The notes under the pieces are model-generated. The model worked only from the letters and a program-made list of their open reading frames with translations, was not told the origin of the DNA and did not search any database. Both the position numbers and the translations under genes were made by a program. Positions 13,796 through 23,318 of a stretch of DNA of 37,417 nt are shown piece after piece. The DNA is from a virus, in IMG/VR virus record IMGVR_UViG_3300008267_011103, positions 1 through 37,417 of that record; one strand, 5' to 3'. Position 1 is the first letter of the stretch; each line of letters starts with the position of its first letter.

Positions 13796-14352
13796 TAGTC
13801 GTGTTGTATTGGTGATAATGTTGGCACTGGATTAATAACAACCCCTGTGGTTGTTGTAAATGTACATCCACCATTAGTATAGGTATAAGTTATTGTACTA
13901 TTATTAGTTCCAGGACAATATTGATTACCCGTGACACCTACACCCGAAAAAGTTCCGCCAGTTGGTGTTGCTGATAACGTAACACAAGGAGCGTTAGGAC
14001 AAAAAGGTCCGATTGAAGTTATTGTTGGTGTTACCCTATAAATAAAAACACTAACTGACACAGGTGTTGCGGTACACCCACCTGAACTAGTAAAGTTAAC
14101 GGTAACCGCATTATTAATTAACCCAGGAGCACATCCTGACCAATTAACTTGAATTGAAGTTGTTCCTTGTCCACTAACAATTGATGCACAAGCAGGAACC
14201 GTCCAATTATACGTACCTGCTCCCGCCGATGGTATTTGATATGTTGACAATGTTGTTGATTGATAACAAACCGTATCAGGGTTTATTGTAGTTAACTGAC
14301 CAAAGATTAATGTTGGTAGTAACATTAGTAAGAATAGAATTAACTTTTTCAT
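13795..14352 (-). CDS. Secreted Ig/PKD-like repeat protein
   Basis: 185 residues: signal peptide to about residue 19 (LILFLLMLLPTLIFGQ), then Thr/Ser/Gly-rich beta repeats of the kind found in Bacteroidota surface proteins (YNWTVPACASIVSGQGTTSI, then GGTFSGVGVTGNQYCPG). The VSGQGTTSI element is the same as the repeats in the 1850-residue protein at 16139-21691. It lacks a T9SS sorting domain and ends PTLSPIQHD, similar to the end of the neighbouring 14372-14974 product (LGTISHN). Exported by Sec at least to the periplasm. Part of the secreted operon. Confidence 0.75.
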   Translation of the reverse strand: MKKLILFLLMLLPTLIFGQLTTINPDTVCYQSTTLSTYQIPSAGAGTYNWTVPACASIVSGQGTTSIQVNWSGCAPGLINNAVTVNFTSSGGCTATPVSVSVFIYRVTPTITSIGPFCPNAPCVTLSATPTGGTFSGVGVTGNQYCPGTNNSTITYTYTNGGCTFTTTTGVVINPVPTLSPIQHD

Positions 14353-14371
14353 TTTGTTGTTTTTTTATTTT

Positions 14372-14974
14372 TTAATTATGACTTATTGTCCCTAAGTTTA
14401 TTGGTACTACATTTATTGTTCCATTGAATATTGTATTAGGTGTTACGACATCACAAGACGTACTATTATAACTTCCCCATAATCCATCAGGACCTGCGGT
14501 TACTTGTATTTGTAAGTTTTGTGGTGTACAAGAGTTTGCAACCGTAAGAGTAACACAAAAAGACCAAGAACAATTCCCACCTGATTGTGAATCACCATAA
14601 TCATTTCCCGGATTGTTATCGTTATTTAAATCAAAAAAGTATCCAGGTCCAACCGTTACAACTGGTGTTGCGTTAGATGTTACAGAATTTTTCCAAACCC
14701 ATTGACCTCCTGTAGAATTACCACCACAATTTGCGGGTGGTGTTTGTGGGGTTACTGAAGCCCAACCAGGTCCTAAATTTAAATCAAAACCTTCAAACCA
14801 ATTAGAACTTGTTTGGGTAAAACTATTTAAAGTGTAACATAAGGTAACTACTTGTCCTGAATTATACGTGTTGTTTACAGGTGGTGGTGTTAATGTAAAA
14901 GTTTGTGATCCGGCACATTGTGAATAAATTTTAACATTTAATATTAAAAACAAAAACAATAATACTTTTTTCAT
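14372..14974 (-). CDS. Secreted hypothetical protein
   Basis: 200 residues with a signal peptide (residues 1-18, VLLFLFLILNVKIYSQ). The mature part is Asn/Gly/Thr-rich beta protein with cysteines and aromatic clusters (NWFEGFDLNLGPGW, GYFFDLNNDNNPGNDYGDS). The Asp/Asn-rich DLNNDNNPGND could bind calcium. No T9SS domain; the end INLGTISHN resembles that of the next gene. Its ATG overlaps the stop of 14974-16059 by one base. Not recognised as a named family. Confidence 0.72.
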   Translation of the reverse strand: MKKVLLFLFLILNVKIYSQCAGSQTFTLTPPPVNNTYNSGQVVTLCYTLNSFTQTSSNWFEGFDLNLGPGWASVTPQTPPANCGGNSTGGQWVWKNSVTSNATPVVTVGPGYFFDLNNDNNPGNDYGDSQSGGNCSWSFCVTLTVANSCTPQNLQIQVTAGPDGLWGSYNSTSCDVVTPNTIFNGTINVVPINLGTISHN

Positions 14975-16059
14975 TATTTTAAATTTACAACCTTTTTATA
15001 AGACCCATCTGAATAAATTTTTATTACAACTCCGTGTTGGTTTTCATCAACAACCCTTCCTGTTAAATCTATTGTTTTAATCAGATATGGTTCATCATCA
15101 TACGTGTTATTAATATAAATAGGTCCGTAGTACTTAATTGTTCCATTAAAATCAGTTTGTCTTAACATATAATAATTTAATGAATTATCTTTAAATTCCT
15201 TATCTTCAACTTTATAATTTGTGGGTTCAGATGTTGTTCCTTTTCCATCTAATTGGTCAATATCCACCCATATTACACCATCAACACTTCTTTCCAAGAC
15301 AAAATAATCGTTATTTAATTCGGTCTCAGTTCTCCAAGTAATTTCGTTGTGTGTTTGTTTTTTAACCGCCTTATATGATGATATTGTTACGGGTAGTGGA
15401 GCACAAGGAGCTATCTCAATTAAACTCATATTATCTAACCACCATTCTTCACCATTAGCATTTACCCTACAAAGAATATCAATCGCTAATTGGGAAATTC
15501 CTGTTAAAGTTAATGTGATATCCGAATATCCGTCACCTGTTGTTGTTCTATTTCCACCACCAGCTGGGGTATATGTTGTTAAAACACCATCCGCGGTTTT
15601 ATTTATAACACCAAGAGTATTGTAGTTCCAAGTCGCGTTACCATTTCCTGTAATTCTAATTTCAGATGTGTATGAAATCTCACCATTTGTACTAACTTGT
15701 ACTTCAACCAAATCAGTTCCATCAACACCTCTAGAAGTTGCGGTTGAATTGGTAAAGGTATAACTACCCAACCTCATTTTAAATTGATAGGTGTAGGAAG
15801 GATTGAGCCCAGTAATGTTAGGTAAGACGTACCAATCTTGTTCTATTGCTGATGAGCCACTACCACCTCCATATATCACTGCACTTGTTGTTGGTGATAC
15901 CGAAGCGTCAATATAATAACTACTATTTAATGTATTGCCAAACCAAAGACCAACCCAGTCATAATTTTCAATATTGTCATAAGCAACGGTTGTGGTACAG
16001 GTTTGTGATTTTAAACTGAATGAAAATATTAATAAGAATATGACTAATAGTTTTTTCAT
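14974..16059 (-). CDS. Secreted protein with T9SS-type C-terminal region
   Basis: 361 residues: signal peptide (1-18), a jelly-roll-like domain of about 200 residues (YDNIENYDWVGLWFG, WWLDNMSLIE), then a Bacteroidota surface-protein segment LPVTISSYKAVKKQ, WRTETELNNDYFVLERSVDG, YYMLRQTDFNGTIKYYGP. It ends with a short beta domain (IKTIDLTGRVVDENQHG through YKKVVNLK) that matches T9SS type A sorting domains in plan. First gene of the operon that runs to 13226. A TATATTTG box lies seven bases before the ATG. Confidence 0.82.
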   Translation of the reverse strand: MKKLLVIFLLIFSFSLKSQTCTTTVAYDNIENYDWVGLWFGNTLNSSYYIDASVSPTTSAVIYGGGSGSSAIEQDWYVLPNITGLNPSYTYQFKMRLGSYTFTNSTATSRGVDGTDLVEVQVSTNGEISYTSEIRITGNGNATWNYNTLGVINKTADGVLTTYTPAGGGNRTTTGDGYSDITLTLTGISQLAIDILCRVNANGEEWWLDNMSLIEIAPCAPLPVTISSYKAVKKQTHNEITWRTETELNNDYFVLERSVDGVIWVDIDQLDGKGTTSEPTNYKVEDKEFKDNSLNYYMLRQTDFNGTIKYYGPIYINNTYDDEPYLIKTIDLTGRVVDENQHGVVIKIYSDGSYKKVVNLK

Positions 16060-16066
16060 ATCTTAC

Positions 16067-16074
16067 CAAATATA
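16067..16074 (-). promoter_or_regulatory. -7 box of the secreted-protein operon
   Basis: TATATTTG on the minus strand, seven bases before ATG 16059. Confidence 0.55.
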
Positions 16075-16138
16075 TTTCTCAAATCACATTTTTCTTTATG
16101 TGTTTGAATCGTCCTTAAAAAATTTAAAATCTTCCTTA

Positions 16139-19100
16139 TCATTCGATTATAAATAATTCTTTAATTAATGTATTGTTTTTGTTATCTCTAACCATTATAA
16201 AATATATCCCTGTATTAAGGTTGATTAAGTTTATTTGGTCTTCGGATTTATTATAACCCGAATAAACAACTTGTCCTAAACTATTCTTAACCTCAACAAA
16301 ATAAATATCACTTTCACCTCTAAAAACTCTAAATTCCATAATTCCTTTACCAGGATTTGGATAAACGATAAAATCTAAATTTCTATTTTCATTATCATCT
16401 AAACCAACCATTCTTACATCACAAACTTTATTAACCCCAAAATAACCCATAGGACTTGACCCACAAGTGTTTACTCCCATAACACTAAAAGTCCCCCCAA
16501 AAAATGATGATGATGTTTTAGCGTAAACCACATTACCCGTAGTTGAACCAATAAAAGAAGTTCCATTAGGGTTACTCCAAATATAACTTGTATTTCTTGG
16601 TGATATTGATGCGGTTAACATTATAGTGTCAGGAAAACAAGCTTGATTTATACCTGTAATTGTCGGTCTTTGTGTTAGTAACCCAATTCTTCTAGTACTT
16701 TTTACGGTACCACAAGAAAATTGTGTTGTTAGTCTTATACTATCACAAGAGTTATTAATACAAGTTGATTCAAAATTGTTAGGGAAAAATACACTTATAG
16801 AATTAGTTCCCTGACCACTAACTATTTGAGCGTTGTTCGGTACAGACCAAGTAAATGATAATGCTCCCGTTGTAGAGACACTATAAGTATTTGTGTAACC
16901 ATTATCAACACAACTTGAACCATTAATTGTAACTAATGGAAGACCTATTGTAACATTTTTAGTTAGTGTCACAGGATTTCCACAACTACCCGTAATAACC
17001 AATTGAATATCACCACCAGTGAATCCGTTTTGAAATGTGACCCAAATCGAATTTGTTCCTTGACCACTAACTATTGTTGAGTTAACGGGAACTGACCAAT
17101 TGTAATTAACCCCACTTATTGGTGTGACACTAAAATTTGTTGAGGTATTTGTTCCGATTATACTACAAACACTTCTTACCCCAGATATTGGAGAAGATGA
17201 AATGGTTGATTGAGTTGTTGATAAAGTTTTAGTTGATGATATACTACCGCCACATCCATTATTTAGATTAACACTAATTGTTCCTGAAACAAACAAGTTA
17301 GATACTAATACATTTATAACATTAGTTCCTTGACCCGATTGGATTGTCATATTTGTTGGAACTGACCAAGTAAATGTTCCACTTTGATTTGTTACACTAT
17401 AAGTTACCGACTGACCTAAGTATGGACATAAATCACCAGGTCCTGTTATCGTACCAATATTAGAATAAAGATTGTTATTAGAAACACTATAATATGTCAT
17501 CGGTGAAGAACCACAAGGGTTAACTGACATAACACTAAAATTACCACCAATAAAAGTTGTACTAAACTTAACTCTAATAGTATCATTACCTTGACCACTA
17601 ACTAAACTACATCCATTAGGTAAACCCCATATATAACTAAACGCTGTCGGTACCGAATCAACTCTATAAGTATAAATTGTGAAATTATCTGCACATATAC
17701 TAGAATTTCCAATAATTGCGGTAGGTCTATTAACTAATTTATAGACTTTAAATTCCGACTCACTTTGACCACATTCATTAGATGCAAGAACACTAACAAT
17801 ACTTCCATTAGTAAAATAACTATTAGCGAATTTAAGTTTTACGGTATCATTACCTTGACCTGAAAAAATATTAACCCCGTAAGGTTGAGTCCAAGTATAA
17901 GTAACTCCTGGTGTTGAGTTTGTAACAACATATTGGTTAATAGTCCCTGATGTTGGAGAACAAACATTACCCGACACTATTGGGTCTAATGGTCTACTTC
18001 TAACATAATAACTTCTTGTATAAACCATTGCACCTGAATATACGTTTACTTTAATACTATCTTCATAAAAACCATCGTCAAAAATTACCGATACAGGGTT
18101 ACTATGTAAGTTAGTTGAATGAGCGTTATTTGGTAACACCCAAGTAATACTATCTGGATTATCTCCCGAATAGTTTATCGTATAATTAATTGGATTACTT
18201 GTTTGAGTTGATGGGCACACAACTACATCACCCGAAATGTTTCCAACAACTATTGTTGGTACATTACAACCTAAATTTATTGTAGTTTGTGTTGTACAAT
18301 TTTTAGAATCTGTTACGGTTAAAGTATAATTTCCTGAAGAAACATTTGTTAAGTTTTGTGATGTTGAACCATTTGACCAAGAATAAAAATATGGTGGAGT
18401 TCCACCAACAACTGAACTATTAATAACCCCATTACTTGAACCACAAGTTGGTGTTACTGAAATAGTGGTTGAAATACTTAATAAACTTGGTTCAGATACG
18501 TTATATGTCGACATTTTATTACAACCCTTACTATCTGTTATTGTTAGATTGTAATTACCTGCAGTTAAATTACTAATCGTATTTTGATTGCTACCATTAC
18601 CCCATAAAATAATATAAGGTGATGTTCCACCTGAGATGTTTGTTACTGAAAGACTACCATTATTTTCACCAAAACAATTTACATTTGTAACTGAAGTGGT
18701 AAGTGTAATTGTTGATGGTTGTGTGATTGTAACTGAGTTGGTTGTTGTACAACCTTTACTATCCGTAATTGTTACTGAATAAGTGTTTGCCGGTAAGAAA
18801 TTTAAATCCTGATTAGTAGAACCATTAGACCAACTATATGAATATGGTGAAGTTCCACCACTTGGGGTTAAGTTAATACTACCATTCACACCATTAAAAC
18901 AACTAACATTTACGGAAGTTAATGACGATGTAAGTAACGTAGGTTGTGTGATTGTGACTGAGTTAGTTGAACTACATAGGTTGTTATCAGTAATTGTAAC
19001 TGAGTAATTACCCGATGTTAGGTTAGATATATCTTCAGTTGTTCCACCATTTGACCAACTAAAAGTAAAAGGACTATTTCCTGTCGGTGTTAAATCTATC

Positions 19101-21691
19101 GAACCATCACTACCACCATTACAAGAAACATTGATTGAAGTGAGTGTTGAAGTTGGTGGGTAAACCACAACCCAAGTTGATAATATGTCGTATGAATTAT
19201 TTGAACAACCAATACCTGTTGTACAATTTCCTCTTCTACCTCTAATTTGAACCGTAACCCCATCATTTAAAGATGATGTTGATATTGTCGTACCAGGAAT
19301 ATAATTTGACCAAGAAGTTCCGTTAATTGTATATTGAAATATGTCAGAACAACCAACCCCACTACTTCCAGAATTAAATGTTGCGGATAAATCAGTTCCG
19401 ACACAAACATTATTAGTGTTTGGTGTTTTAGTATTTAATGTCGGATTAATCGGGTCAGGAATAACCGTAACCGTATGGATGTTTGATGTATCTTTACAAC
19501 CATTACCATCTGTAACAATAACCCTATAATCTCTCGTTACGGTTGGTGTTGCGTTTATTGTTGAAGTTATTACCGTATTTGACCAACTACCACTATTAAA
19601 TTGCCATTGATAAGTGTATGTCGGTATTCCCAATGTAACTGATGAAGTTATGTTGTTTGTCCCTGAACCACCCGCACAAATCTGTGATGTACTTGGTATT
19701 GTAACAATCGGACTTGTTGCTAAAGATAATGTAACCGTATTTGAGTTTGTTGATTGATTACAACTATTTGTAACTTGAACGTAGTAGTTTCCAAGAGTTG
19801 ATGTTGAATATGTATCACTATTAGCTCCCGATATACTAACTCCGTTACGATACCATTGATATGTAAATGGTGTTCTAACCCCTGACGCAACAACTGAAAA
19901 TGTTTGTGGTGTTGTACAAGTTTGTAAATTAATTGGTTGGGTTGTAATAGTTGGTGGTGATGAAGTATAAGTCACACCTAACTGAAAGTTTCCTTTTGCA
20001 CTTCCATAACCTGTAACCAAAACATAATAGTCAGTATTGTTTGTTGAACTAATTGTGACTTGGGATTGAGATGAACAAAAATCATCATTATAAGTTAAAC
20101 AAGTTAATGAACCACAAACACCAGTATAAACAAATAATTTGGTGTCAAATGAAGTTCCTGTACATAAACTTAAAGTGATATTTTGTCCATTACCAACGAC
20201 CTTATACCAAACACCTGGCGCTGTCCAAGTTTCAAACGCTGCGGTATAACAAACGGGAGCGTCACCTGTTTGAGTTGCGTAATTAGTACTTCCATTCCAA
20301 GTTACATCACAAGTCGTAGAAATTGCACCTGAACATAAATCATTTGATGGGGGTGGAATACTACACTTTACTTGTTTGGTTCTACTTGTTGCTTGTGTAC
20401 CACAACTACTATTAGTGTGAACATAAACCCTAACAACTTCATCTGAAGTTGGTGTGTATGTTATCGGTGTTGTTCCGTAAATATATTTTGTTGTTCCACC
20501 ACTATTTGTTATGGTGATAAAATCCGTAGAGACTGAACTATTAAATGTATATTGAACGTTTGAAATTAAACTAACGTTCGAGTATTCACCCGCATATCCT
20601 AATGTTGTAATGTTTTCAAAAGAACCCGAACAAGATGGTGAGTATGTTGTGGATGGATATAAACTTCCGTTTGTACATCCAGGGGTTGTGGTTGTAAATG
20701 ACCAAGTTGAACAACTTAAAGCCGTACCTGCCGAATTTTTAGGGATTATTTTCCAATAATAAGTGGTTGAATTTGACAACGTTGGTGTGTATGAAGTTCC
20801 CACTTGATTAGTCACAAATGGTGGTGAACTATTTGTCCCGAAGTAAACATCGTAACTTGTTGCACCACTTACGGTACCCCAATTTAAAGTTTGTGTTAAT
20901 AAAATGTCCGTTGAATTATTTGTTGGTGATGTTAGTGTTGCACAAACAGGTATTGCGGTATAGGTTAATATTACACGACCTGCCGCACCCGCTCCACCAT
21001 TTCTCGATGTGGTATTGTTTTTATAAGCTCCACCACCTCCACCACCAGGTGTTGAACCTGCCGTCCCATTACCACCTGAAGCGTGTCCACTACCACCATT
21101 ACCACCACCTGCAGGAGCGGTAGCTCCCGCGGTTCCCGTAGCGTCGACACCATTTAAAGAAGTGCCCGCACCTGAACCTCCACCTCCAGCGGTTGCGCCA
21201 CCAACTCTACCTGAACCACCACGATATATTGTTTGTCCTACTGAACCTGTTGTTGTCCCAACACCAGATGTAATACCGACCGCACTTTGTCCACCTTTAG
21301 CTAAAACACCATCATTGGACGATGTAGGAGATGAGTTAGTTAATTCATTAACCCAAGTGTCATTTCCGTTCGCTGCGTTACCTGATGTTCCAGTTCTTGA
21401 TGCTCCAACCACCCAATAAATAATTTGACCAGGCGTTACGGATATTGTTGATATAGAATGAGCTCCTCCCGCCCCACCGGCTAAACCACCTGTTCCTGTA
21501 GTTGATTGTCCTGCTCCCGCACCTCCACCACCCCAAGCATCAATCTTAATTGAATACACGTTTGAAGGAACTATCCAAGAACCTGAACCAGAACCTACTA
21601 AAGCTCCTGATGCCGGCATTGCGGTCTGTGAAAATGATTTAATACATAGTAAGGTAAATAGAGTTAAAAATATGTATGTTATTTTTTTCAT
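16139..21691 (-). CDS. Giant SprB-like secreted adhesin with T9SS type A sorting domain
   Basis: 1850 residues. In order: signal peptide (1-21); a glycine-rich domain (about 28-240) starting WIVPSNVYSIKIDAWGGGG, as in phage fibre and bacterial surface proteins; a fibronectin-III-like domain (about 250-335); a PPC-like domain (about 450-580); Ig-like modules; four SprB-type repeats (about 870-1150; SCNGGSDGSI, SCFNGVNGSI, NCFGENNGSL, TCGSSNGVI, each with FSWSNG-like cores); five PKD-like modules with SGQGN/T; and a C-terminal T9SS domain containing VYPNPGKG and NLNTGIYFIMV. SprB repeats are known from the gliding adhesin of Flavobacterium. The protein should cross the outer membrane by T9SS and stay on or leave the cell surface. 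It lies directly upstream of four further secreted-protein genes. Confidence 0.88.
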   Translation of the reverse strand: MKKITYIFLTLFTLLCIKSFSQTAMPASGALVGSGSGSWIVPSNVYSIKIDAWGGGGAGAGQSTTGTGGLAGGAGGAHSISTISVTPGQIIYWVVGASRTGTSGNAANGNDTWVNELTNSSPTSSNDGVLAKGGQSAVGITSGVGTTTGSVGQTIYRGGSGRVGGATAGGGGSGAGTSLNGVDATGTAGATAPAGGGNGGSGHASGGNGTAGSTPGGGGGGAYKNNTTSRNGGAGAAGRVILTYTAIPVCATLTSPTNNSTDILLTQTLNWGTVSGATSYDVYFGTNSSPPFVTNQVGTSYTPTLSNSTTYYWKIIPKNSAGTALSCSTWSFTTTTPGCTNGSLYPSTTYSPSCSGSFENITTLGYAGEYSNVSLISNVQYTFNSSVSTDFITITNSGGTTKYIYGTTPITYTPTSDEVVRVYVHTNSSCGTQATSRTKQVKCSIPPPSNDLCSGAISTTCDVTWNGSTNYATQTGDAPVCYTAAFETWTAPGVWYKVVGNGQNITLSLCTGTSFDTKLFVYTGVCGSLTCLTYNDDFCSSQSQVTISSTNNTDYYVLVTGYGSAKGNFQLGVTYTSSPPTITTQPINLQTCTTPQTFSVVASGVRTPFTYQWYRNGVSISGANSDTYSTSTLGNYYVQVTNSCNQSTNSNTVTLSLATSPIVTIPSTSQICAGGSGTNNITSSVTLGIPTYTYQWQFNSGSWSNTVITSTINATPTVTRDYRVIVTDGNGCKDTSNIHTVTVIPDPINPTLNTKTPNTNNVCVGTDLSATFNSGSSGVGCSDIFQYTINGTSWSNYIPGTTISTSSLNDGVTVQIRGRRGNCTTGIGCSNNSYDILSTWVVVYPPTSTLTSINVSCNGGSDGSIDLTPTGNSPFTFSWSNGGTTEDISNLTSGNYSVTITDNNLCSSTNSVTITQPTLLTSSLTSVNVSCFNGVNGSINLTPSGGTSPYSYSWSNGSTNQDLNFLPANTYSVTITDSKGCTTTNSVTITQPSTITLTTSVTNVNCFGENNGSLSVTNISGGTSPYIILWGNGSNQNTISNLTAGNYNLTITDSKGCNKMSTYNVSEPSLLSISTTISVTPTCGSSNGVINSSVVGGTPPYFYSWSNGSTSQNLTNVSSGNYTLTVTDSKNCTTQTTINLGCNVPTIVVGNISGDVVVCPSTQTSNPINYTINYSGDNPDSITWVLPNNAHSTNLHSNPVSVIFDDGFYEDSIKVNVYSGAMVYTRSYYVRSRPLDPIVSGNVCSPTSGTINQYVVTNSTPGVTYTWTQPYGVNIFSGQGNDTVKLKFANSYFTNGSIVSVLASNECGQSESEFKVYKLVNRPTAIIGNSSICADNFTIYTYRVDSVPTAFSYIWGLPNGCSLVSGQGNDTIRVKFSTTFIGGNFSVMSVNPCGSSPMTYYSVSNNNLYSNIGTITGPGDLCPYLGQSVTYSVTNQSGTFTWSVPTNMTIQSGQGTNVINVLVSNLFVSGTISVNLNNGCGGSISSTKTLSTTQSTISSSPISGVRSVCSIIGTNTSTNFSVTPISGVNYNWSVPVNSTIVSGQGTNSIWVTFQNGFTGGDIQLVITGSCGNPVTLTKNVTIGLPLVTINGSSCVDNGYTNTYSVSTTGALSFTWSVPNNAQIVSGQGTNSISVFFPNNFESTCINNSCDSIRLTTQFSCGTVKSTRRIGLLTQRPTITGINQACFPDTIMLTASISPRNTSYIWSNPNGTSFIGSTTGNVVYAKTSSSFFGGTFSVMGVNTCGSSPMGYFGVNKVCDVRMVGLDDNENRNLDFIVYPNPGKGIMEFRVFRGESDIYFVEVKNSLGQVVYSGYNKSEDQINLINLNTGIYFIMVRDNKNNTLIKELFIIE

Positions 21692-21804
21692 TGTTACACA
21701 TAGTTTCTACTCTCTTAAAAGAACTTCTTAATAGAAGACCCCCAATTTCCTTGGGCAGGTTGAGTTATTTATATAAATATAAAAAAAGAAATAAAAAAAT
21801 CAAA
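21692..21804 (-). promoter_or_regulatory. Promoter and long leader of the giant adhesin gene
   Basis: ATATTTAT (21773-21780) is the only clear box before the gene, leaving a leader of about 80 bases, much longer than elsewhere here. The leader contains AAGGAAATTGGGGGTCTTC, a small CTTCTATTAAGAAG hairpin and an out-of-frame ATG 13 bases before the start. It may control translation. Confidence 0.4.
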
Positions 21805-22284
21805 TTAGTTATAAATAAACCAATCAGGGATATTCCTATTTTTCCAATTTGCAAAATCTTTTTTTTCTTTTCTATAGTATTCTCTATAAGAATCGATAGC
21901 GTTTCCTATTTTACACTCAACAGGCATCGCTAAAGCGAACGGAGTTAATTCTCCAACACTTTTTATTTTAGGTTTATTTGTTATACACCACTCAATAACT
22001 TCCTGTGATTTATGTCTTTTACCGTATCTGTATGTGTATTCGGAACACAATTCCATACCTAAATCACATAACCATACATAATTTTCATAACACTCTCTAA
22101 CCCAAATAGAACAAGGGTGATTTTTATGAGATAACTTATAAGGTACTTGGTCGGTTACTTGTTCGGTCATATGGTGAACCCCACATAAAAGTTGTGCGGT
22201 TTCAAGTATCATTTTAACAACGTGTTTGTCACAATGATATTCAGCACACTTTTTTGGTTCATAATCTAATACAAAAATATTCAT
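21805..22284 (-). CDS. Conserved phage protein of unknown function (CDKHVVKMILE type)
   Basis: 159 residues. The pattern MNIFVLDYEPKKCAEYHCDK, HVVKMILETAQLL, HPCSIWVRECYENYVWL, EYTYRYGK, TPFALAMP, and SYREYYRKEKKDFANWKNR is shared by a protein found in many phages and some giant viruses. The paired Cys and His residues near the N-terminus (C13, H17, C18, H21 by rough count) suggest metal or nucleic-acid binding. I know no tested function. It forms an operon with the next two upstream genes. Confidence 0.75.
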   Translation of the reverse strand: MNIFVLDYEPKKCAEYHCDKHVVKMILETAQLLCGVHHMTEQVTDQVPYKLSHKNHPCSIWVRECYENYVWLCDLGMELCSEYTYRYGKRHKSQEVIEWCITNKPKIKSVGELTPFALAMPVECKIGNAIDSYREYYRKEKKDFANWKNRNIPDWFIYN

Positions 22285-22547
22285 TAGTATTTTTTAAGAA
22301 TGTTTTCAATTACTTCTATATCCTCGGTAGACATTTGAAGTCTAATTTCAGATAATTTTTGACAAGTTTGATTCCAATTTTTATCTGAGATTAATTGTTC
22401 ATTTTCAGGTATAGGGACATTAATATTACTTAAATGTCCGTCTTCTTTTAATTTATCAATTACTTCTCTAATTTCTCTTTCATTACAAGATGATAAGAAC
22501 TCATCAACTTCAATTTCTACGTCAACGTAACTTTCAAAATAAGGCAT
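22284..22547 (-). CDS. Conserved acidic protein
   Basis: 87 residues, soluble, acidic: SYVDVEIEVDEFLSSCNERE, then IREVIDKLKEDGHL and a C-terminal helix. Small phage proteins with the V-D-V-x-I-x-V-D-E-F-L opening are familiar but have no known role. Its stop overlaps the ATG of 21805-22284, and it follows the archaemetzincin gene by 12 bases. Confidence 0.65.
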   Translation of the reverse strand: MPYFESYVDVEIEVDEFLSSCNEREIREVIDKLKEDGHLSNINVPIPENEQLISDKNWNQTCQKLSEIRLQMSTEDIEVIENILKKY

Positions 22548-22559
22548 AGTTTTTAAATT

Positions 22560-23198
22560 TTAATTATTATTGATTATATTTTTACATTTAGGACAAAAAT
22601 CACCACTATCATACTCGTCATTAGCAATTGCCATAATACAGGTTAAATCATCACAATGCGATAAACCGAACGTATGACCTAACTCGTGAATAATTGTTTC
22701 CTTAATAAATTCAGGATTACTTCTAACAACAACCGTATTACCATTTATAGTAGTATAACCACGTAGTCTCATACCACCTTTAGTATATAAATTACTATTG
22801 GTTATGTATATAGTTTTAATATCGTTAGTTAGAGTAAAAACACATTTATCAGCATCTAACGTATCATTATTAAGACACAAGTCAGTTGTGATATCCACAT
22901 TACCTTTTATATTTGTGTTAATACCATAGAAATCTTTAATAATTTGGGAAGCTTTTTCGAGAATAGAATTATCTAAATCACCTAAACCCACAATGTTAAT
23001 AACTTTTGAATTATTAACATTTTTATTTGTGGATTCAGAATCTTCGTTAGAAGCCGTAACATTTTCGGGGAGAACTTCACTTACTTTTTCAACCGAAACG
23101 TTAGACTGATTTGATGACGGATTGTCATAACCTTTAACAATAACTAATGTAGTAAATATAACTACAACAAATAAAATGGTATTAATTAAATTTTTCAT
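22560..23198 (-). CDS. Archaemetzincin-like metalloprotease, exported or membrane-anchored
   Basis: 212 residues. Residues 171-182 read HELGHTFGLSHC, the extended zinc motif HExxHxxGxxHC of archaemetzincins. It is followed by Cys 187, the Met-turn segment CIMA, and a C-terminal Cys pair (FCPKC, 202-205) that binds a second zinc in this family. Residues about 5-23 are strongly hydrophobic, so the protein is exported or anchored, unlike most cytoplasmic archaemetzincins. A Ser/Asn/Glu-rich linker (28-65) joins anchor and catalytic domain. The target is unknown. A TATATTTG box lies four bases from the ATG. Confidence 0.88.
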   Translation of the reverse strand: MKNLINTILFVVVIFTTLVIVKGYDNPSSNQSNVSVEKVSEVLPENVTASNEDSESTNKNVNNSKVINIVGLGDLDNSILEKASQIIKDFYGINTNIKGNVDITTDLCLNNDTLDADKCVFTLTNDIKTIYITNSNLYTKGGMRLRGYTTINGNTVVVRSNPEFIKETIIHELGHTFGLSHCDDLTCIMAIANDEYDSGDFCPKCKNIINNN

Positions 23199-23202
23199 AC
23201 TA

Positions 23203-23210
23203 CAAATATA
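23203..23210 (-). promoter_or_regulatory. -7 box of the archaemetzincin operon
   Basis: TATATTTG on the minus strand, four bases before ATG 23198; a TTTGG element lies about 20 bases further upstream. Confidence 0.65.
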
Positions 23211-23297
23211 TAAATTTTTTATTAAATGGCCAAATTTATTTTTAGTTATTTAAAATAAATCTAAATAAAAGTTATTAACTATTTTCATTATATTTTC

Positions 23298-23304
23298 TAT
23301 TTAT
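23298..23304 (+). promoter_or_regulatory. TATTTAT box before the HNH gene
   Basis: TATTTAT on the plus strand, 14 bases before ATG 23319; preceded by C rather than A/G. Confidence 0.35.
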
Positions 23305-23318
23305 TATAATAAATAATA

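Noticed and set aside
20971-21419. Frames rich in Pro, Leu or Val opposite and beside the glycine-rich domain of the giant adhesin
   Set aside because: They arise from glycine codons read in other frames or on the other strand.
16139-21691. Tail fibre of the virion
   Set aside because: The signal peptide and T9SS sorting domain show that it is made for secretion by the host cell, although the glycine-rich head resembles fibre proteins.
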